The position numbers and the translations under genes were made by a program. From Muricea muricata (Eukaryota; Cnidaria; Anthozoa; Malacalcyonacea; Plexauridae), in the NCBI GenBank assembly GCA_963855995.1, contig OY979717.1, forward strand, positions 2,601,179 through 2,665,178: a DNA stretch of 64,000 nt, written 5' to 3'. A model generated the notes under the pieces. The model was given only the letters and a program-made list of their open reading frames with translations. It was not told the DNA's origin and did not search any database. This document shows, one piece after another, positions 59,089 to 64,000 of the stretch. Numbering within the stretch: position 1 is the first letter of the stretch; each line of letters begins with the position of its first letter.

Positions 59089-59780
59089 TCAAAGCCTTAT
59101 TAGGAAAGACTACTACGTCATGATGCTATAACTGTGTCGGATTCATTGTGACTTGTTGCTTATTTTACGGGTTTTTGTCAGTCAGGAAGTTCCTTCATAG
59201 CTTCTTGCACATTACACGATGTCATGCGTGTGGGGTCTGCCTCTAGGCATATCTTCAGAGCTCCAATTCCCATCCAAAGGAGATATGTGGAACATTTAAA
59301 GTGTATAATTTTGCCTCGGTGGCTCGTCCAATTTTGACAAAATTTCCAAACATCTACTCGACATCGCATAATTACCCATACTTATAGACTTCATATATGC
59401 AGATTTCATGGCAGTGATTACGTTTGCCAGGCCCTGTAGGATCCATATAGGATTAAACGTGCACCAAGCGGCGTAATTCCCACTGTTCTTAAGGTCAGGT
59501 CACGGTGACCCTCACACATTATTATTGAACTTTATTGAACACATTATCATGAACTTCTGCAGCATGTTCACATAATGTATTTAAAACCGGAGGTTGCAAA
59601 AATAAACAACTTTAATTTCATCAAGTGAAATCTTAATATAACACAAGCAATTGTGACTAGCTAACAACCAACAAAAATATTCCCATGAAATGATTCGTCA
59701 AAAAACCTATTTAAAAACTCCTGCTAAACCCCAAAACTAACGAAAGCCAAAAATCGTAAAGTCAATTACAGTCAAACACT
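59089..59780. other. Short interval between the convergent lipase and lipoxygenase genes
   Basis: It holds the 3' UTR of both genes. A minus-strand AATAAA (TTTATT at 59531-59536) lies 245 bp past the lipoxygenase stop and could be its poly(A) signal. An unassigned 63-codon minus-strand frame at 59178-59369 has no recognised relatives. Confidence 0.45.
59531..59536 (-). terminator. Possible polyadenylation signal of the lipoxygenase
   Basis: AATAAA on the minus strand, 245 bp downstream of the stop at 59781. Motif only. Confidence 0.3.
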
Positions 59781-62700
59781 TCATGTTTGAATGCTGTTGG
59801 TCAACCATTGTGGCATGAAATATGGGTAGATAAACTTGCCCTCCAGGTCTCTCTTGTAATTCCTCTTCAAAATTAGCGTATTGACTTCACCATGAAGATC
59901 ATCATAGTACTTCTGTACGAGATTTTTGGCTCGATCGTCTTTCAAAGTATCAAAGTAATCGAAGAGTTTGTCATATCGTATAGATCCCAGTGTCATTGCA
60001 ATAGCAAGTTGGTACTACAAAATATATGATGAAACTGTGATGAATTGTCCATTTATATTTACCTAAGTTTAATTGCTGTTAACACACTAACATTTCAATT
60101 TTAGTTGTAAAATTCATGAATGATTAATAAGCTAATTACCCAATAAATGAACCATATTTATGTCACATGATATCTTTTTAAACCCCAATACAGGTCGATA
60201 ATCTGATAGAGCTATGTCCTAATTAGTAATCTTAACCTTTGATACAGCTGTATCCTAATTAGCATGCATTTATTAACTTTTTTAAAAAATGTTTCTGATT
60301 AATATTCATATATTGGACGCGCACGAAACAAAAACAACTGGCAATTAAGTGGCCGAGTACTGCATAATATTAAGCTAATGACATTCCACATTCATTACCT
60401 ATTGTTTCATTTCACAAGCACGATAACATCCCCATACAGATATGCCGCTTGTATTTTATCTGTTACTTAAAAAGTGCCTGTCTCCCCGTGGGATGATTTT
60501 TAATGAGCGAGATCCTATGATATCCCCTAACTTTTGGTTTTATCCTAACTGTTCCCATTAAACTAACCCTAACCGACCGACCAAACCATTATCCTAATAA
60601 TAACTCTAAAAGTAGTTAATTCGTTAATCTAAGAGTAATCCAAACAATAATCAACAGAAATTGATGACCAAATTTGCAAATGTTGCTTTCAATAAAGCTA
60701 TTTATTGCGATCGTTCTTTTATTTTAAATTTATTTGACAAGTAGATAACATTTTGCCGTAGTTGTCTGCTCGGTTATAAAATGGTACACAGTATGACATC
60801 ATAATGTTGTAACAACACAAAAGTAGCTCACGAACCATCGAGTGAAGTGGGATACTGATATTCTTGCCGTGTCGTGACGTCTATACTGCCTATACTAAAA
60901 TGGATGTGATTCGCTGGACACTTAAATGACGTCAGCCGTGCGTCTCTCCTCCAATGGATCACGGTTCTCGACCGATGAAATGCTGGAATGAACTCGGATT
61001 ATTACATAAATGTAGTTCGATCAACGGGTGAATCCCTTGTACTAATTAAAACTAGAAAATATCCCTCGTACTAATTAAAACTAGAAAATATCTACAACCT
61101 ACTCTGAATACACAAAGATCCTGGTTTAGCTTCAAACGTATTTTTGAATACATTTATTGTGTCGTCATAATGGAATAATGAAGAACAAATTACCACACCT
61201 TTTAGATTACTGAAAAATGCATGATTTAAACTTACCGCAACAATGTTATATTGTGGCAAATTATTGATGCTGAAATCTTGTGTCTTTGGATCATAAAGTT
61301 TCGTCGGCATGTTGGGTGTGAACGCGCCATAGTAAGACACTGGGTAGTTGATAGCACTGTGCTGAATGGGAATGAACAGGATTCGTTTCACGACATCAAC
61401 GAGCTGCTCATGAGAAGTAATCGCTTTTGGGAAACATTTAAACTGAAAGTAACAAAAGATATGTCAGAAGCTTTGTCTTCCATTGGTAATAGATTGGACG
61501 AAGATTTTCTGAAGTGCGAAGGATTTTCATTATTGAAATACAAAAGAAATTGATAACTGAACGACGCTAATGAAATTCATTCTTCAGAAAAGCAGGTGTT
61601 GCATAACTCTGCGCTGGTCGAACCTAACTTGAGCTATAGTGAGGTTAACAAACGAAAATCATAAATCATACACTGTTAGGGAAAATTAATATCCTATTCT
61701 AGAAGTTCTGCCATGCATACTCATAATTAGAAACTAGGTAAACGTGCACTATATCCAAATGCACGAATGCCTTAAAACCTACGTATAGGCCAACATATTC
61801 AAACTTGTGAATTGTGTCTTTATCCTCTGATTGTAAAAAATCTATTTCATGATTACCAATTTTAATACATTGTGTAGCTATTACTTGAATCAGGTGAAAA
61901 TTCTTGGGTGAATCTAGCAAATTTAAAATGATAGCTATACCTACCCTTCCACCATTAATCTTTCCTATCTTTTTTGCATGTAACTGAGCAGCAAAGCTTT
62001 GTAGCTCGATATCTGTTAAAATGGAAGCCGGACCAGATATGATTGACCTGCTCTTTCCAAAAATTTTAACTGACACTTCAATCGTAGGATTTAGGATTTT
62101 CTTATAATACCTAGAAAATAAGAAACTAACTAAATATGCATTTTATACTCAGCAACGTCATAAAGATCTTTAAATTTAGTCACTTACAGTTTTACGTACT
62201 CCTCGGCAAATTTTCCAACTTTTTCCCAAAGCAGTAATCCATCGTCTCTGTAGGGGAAGTATGGTAGTGTCTGATTGTCCATTACTCCTCGTTTCTGTGA
62301 AAAAAACCACTTTAATGATGAACATCTCATACACGAAATAGCTGACAGAGAACATCAAACTTGCCGGTAAAAACAGAGGTTACGTTGGAAAAACTGGTGG
62401 GTAAATCAGGCCTGTGGACGTCTACCTTAGGGAAATTTAATTTGGTTTACCTTCAGATTTTCCTCAAAGTTTGTGTCCTCCCAAGTCATAGTTTGGTATC
62501 CTTTATTGAGAAGATTGATTGAGCCGGTGTTACCAATTGCGAAAAGAATGTGCAGGTATCTATTTTCATCGAACAGTGCAGGAACACCCACACTGTTTGT
62601 CACAGCAAGGTATCTACAGTGTGGGCGGAACAACTGATACAAAGGATGCAACTTGGAAAATGAACGACGCATGATGACGCAAATTGGTTCCATCAGAAGA

Positions 62701-63590
62701 TGTGTTTTTAAAAGATGTTCTATCACTTCTACATAAACAATGTCAGCACGCTGAACTTCTTCTTTTGCCATTAACCATTTACTATCATCATTTGGTGTAA
62801 AGACAGGAGCATCTGTGTAAATGAATAAAATCAATTGTGGGTTAAATGTTTGTTTATACGTTTCCAGTAGGGACTGAGACCCACAAAATAGTACTTCCAG
62901 GATATATCTCGGTTGGTAACTTACTTATAAGAGCATTCCATTGTTCTCGGAAAAATGCAAAAAACATAAGACTGAGGCATTGTTAGAAAAATCCTCCCTA
63001 TGCTGTAATTTCCCCAAGTGAGCATATATGTTGATCTTATTCAAAATTGAAGCACATTTTGTTATCATTTCATGCAAGTAATTCTATAATGTATAACTGA
63101 ACACTGCCCTGCATCGTACCTTTATCCATGTCCATCTGAATTGCCACTGGTTTCAAAGTATTCTCACTCTTTTTAGTAAGTTTATTGACACCAGGTACTG
63201 AGACAAACAATGTGATCGGGCTCACTGTTTTTCTCAAAGGTCTATGGTTTGGATCATTAATCTCTATATCTTCAATATTGCTAATCCCCTGAAGTAATGG
63301 ATAATCCAGAACAAAAGCTTTTCCATCGTTGATCGTCTGGAATTAAAGCGCAATATTTCTTCGTTTTAAAAATCTCGTCCATGTAGGCTGTAAAAGCTTG
63401 TATGAATTATTTTTGAACAATTTCTACATTTATTTAGTATCAATAAAAAAATTGTAGTCAAAGTTAAAGAATAATAAAAAGTTATTAAGAGGCAATTACA
63501 CAGCCATTCTCAGGAAGAATTTTGGCTCGCATCATGTACACTATATTCATCTGTACGCAAAGTTTTAAGATTGAGTTCGCATTCAATGAT
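59781..63590 (-). CDS. Animal lipoxygenase, catalytic-domain exons (5' end beyond the window)
   Basis: Oxygenates polyunsaturated fatty acids to hydroperoxides. Seven minus-strand exons join in phase: 63500-63590, 63120-63336, 62451-62812, 62188-62294, 61945-62110, 61236-61442 and 59781-60014 (stop), giving ~460 residues. Family blocks are INDGKAFVLDYPLLQGI, PVAIQM, WLMAKEEVQRAD, EHLLKTHLLMEP, LYQLFRPHCRYL, YRDDGLLLWEKVG, QHSAINYPVSYYGAFTPNMP and PYFMPQWLTNSI. The iron ligands His (EHLL), His (THLL), His (QHSA) and Asn (AIN) are all present. The C-terminus is NSIQT rather than the usual ...I, so the terminal iron-binding residue is Thr. The QHSAIN/GAFTPNMPTKLY run looks coral-like. The N-terminal PLAT domain, or an allene-oxide-synthase fusion, cannot be judged because the gene leaves the window. 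Confidence 0.92.
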
Positions 63591-64000
63591 CTGTAAAAAT
63601 ACAATAACCGTCTACAGCATACACTTCATGGCAAAAGGTAATCATGTATAGAACATTTTACAGTGGAGCACGCACATGGATTTAATGTTTGAGCGGCAAG
63701 AACGATTCTTACGAGTGGGCGTAGCAAATGAGTGTGATATCATTCTTGCTATGGGAACATAAAAGTCATATCTCCGCACCACTGTCAAATGCTCTATTAT
63801 GTAATTTGATTGGCTGACAAGAATTAGCGGTGGCCTTTAGTGGTGGTCTCCAATCAGAATGCTTGATTTCATGTGAAATTTTGAAAACATGGGTTATGGT
63901 TCAGAGTAAGGGAAGGGGTTAGAGTTGGGTAAGTACTTGAAGCTTGTATTTGGACCAGCCAATCGCGTACGACCCTCGAGGAGGCGTGACCTGCCTGCAA
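63591..64000. other. Lipoxygenase intron at the window edge
   Basis: This is upstream of the acceptor of the first visible lipoxygenase exon. No exon is recognised, and the upstream part of the gene lies outside the window. Confidence 0.5.

Noticed and set aside
59178..59369. 63-codon minus-strand open frame between lipase and lipoxygenase
   Set aside because: Both neighbours have clear stops, no in-phase link was found, and the peptide is not recognised. Probably UTR.
61251..61553. 100-codon plus-strand open frame
   Set aside because: Antisense to the lipoxygenase exon carrying QHSAIN. Shadow.

Overview
The window is animal nuclear DNA: AT-rich, intron-bearing, with genes of metazoan families (a TESK-type kinase, ARMH1, a pancreatic-lipase-like protein with a PLAT domain, an animal lipoxygenase). 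A cnidarian, probably an anthozoan, is the best guess. The reasons are the giant nucleotidyltransferase-TPR protein, the coral-like lipoxygenase motifs around QHSAIN, and the mix of short foldback elements. This assignment is inference; no search was run.

Layout. (1) 1-6712, + strand: the last four exons of a TESK-like kinase, preceded by intron or flank with two foldback elements and carrying two tRNA-like SINEs. (2) 6713-10716: gene-poor, with a short mariner-type element at 9115-9905. (3) 10717-16671: a 5.96-kb near-perfect inverted repeat made of two copies of a two-gene DNA transposon around a 162-bp loop. Each copy has a spliced DD34E (Tc1/mariner/IS630-like) transposase and a convergent spliced gene for a PB1-like plus SHOCT protein. 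(4) 16672-22455: intergenic, rich in palindromes. (5) 22456-33114, - strand: a five-exon gene for a ~2515-residue nucleotidyltransferase-TPR protein, 6.6 kb of it in one exon. (6) 33115-39267: intergenic, with a PIF/Harbinger-like MITE next to the TPR start codon and a 1.24-kb element with a 9-bp target duplication. (7) 39342-44947, - strand: ARMH1 in about 12 exons. (8) 44948-52014: intergenic, with two further inverted-repeat elements. (9) 52015-59062, + strand: a pancreatic-lipase-like gene with two opposite frameshifts in exon 2. (10) 59781-63590, - strand: the 3' seven exons of an animal lipoxygenase, convergent with the lipase and cut by the window end.

The host genes do not form an operon. 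The only functional pairing suggested is lipase plus lipoxygenase (release, then oxygenation, of fatty acids), and it rests on adjacency alone. Splice sites were placed by hand from GT/AG, phase continuity and family resemblance, so individual junctions may be off by a few bases. The most unusual object is the inverted transposon dimer and its SHOCT-domain accessory gene.
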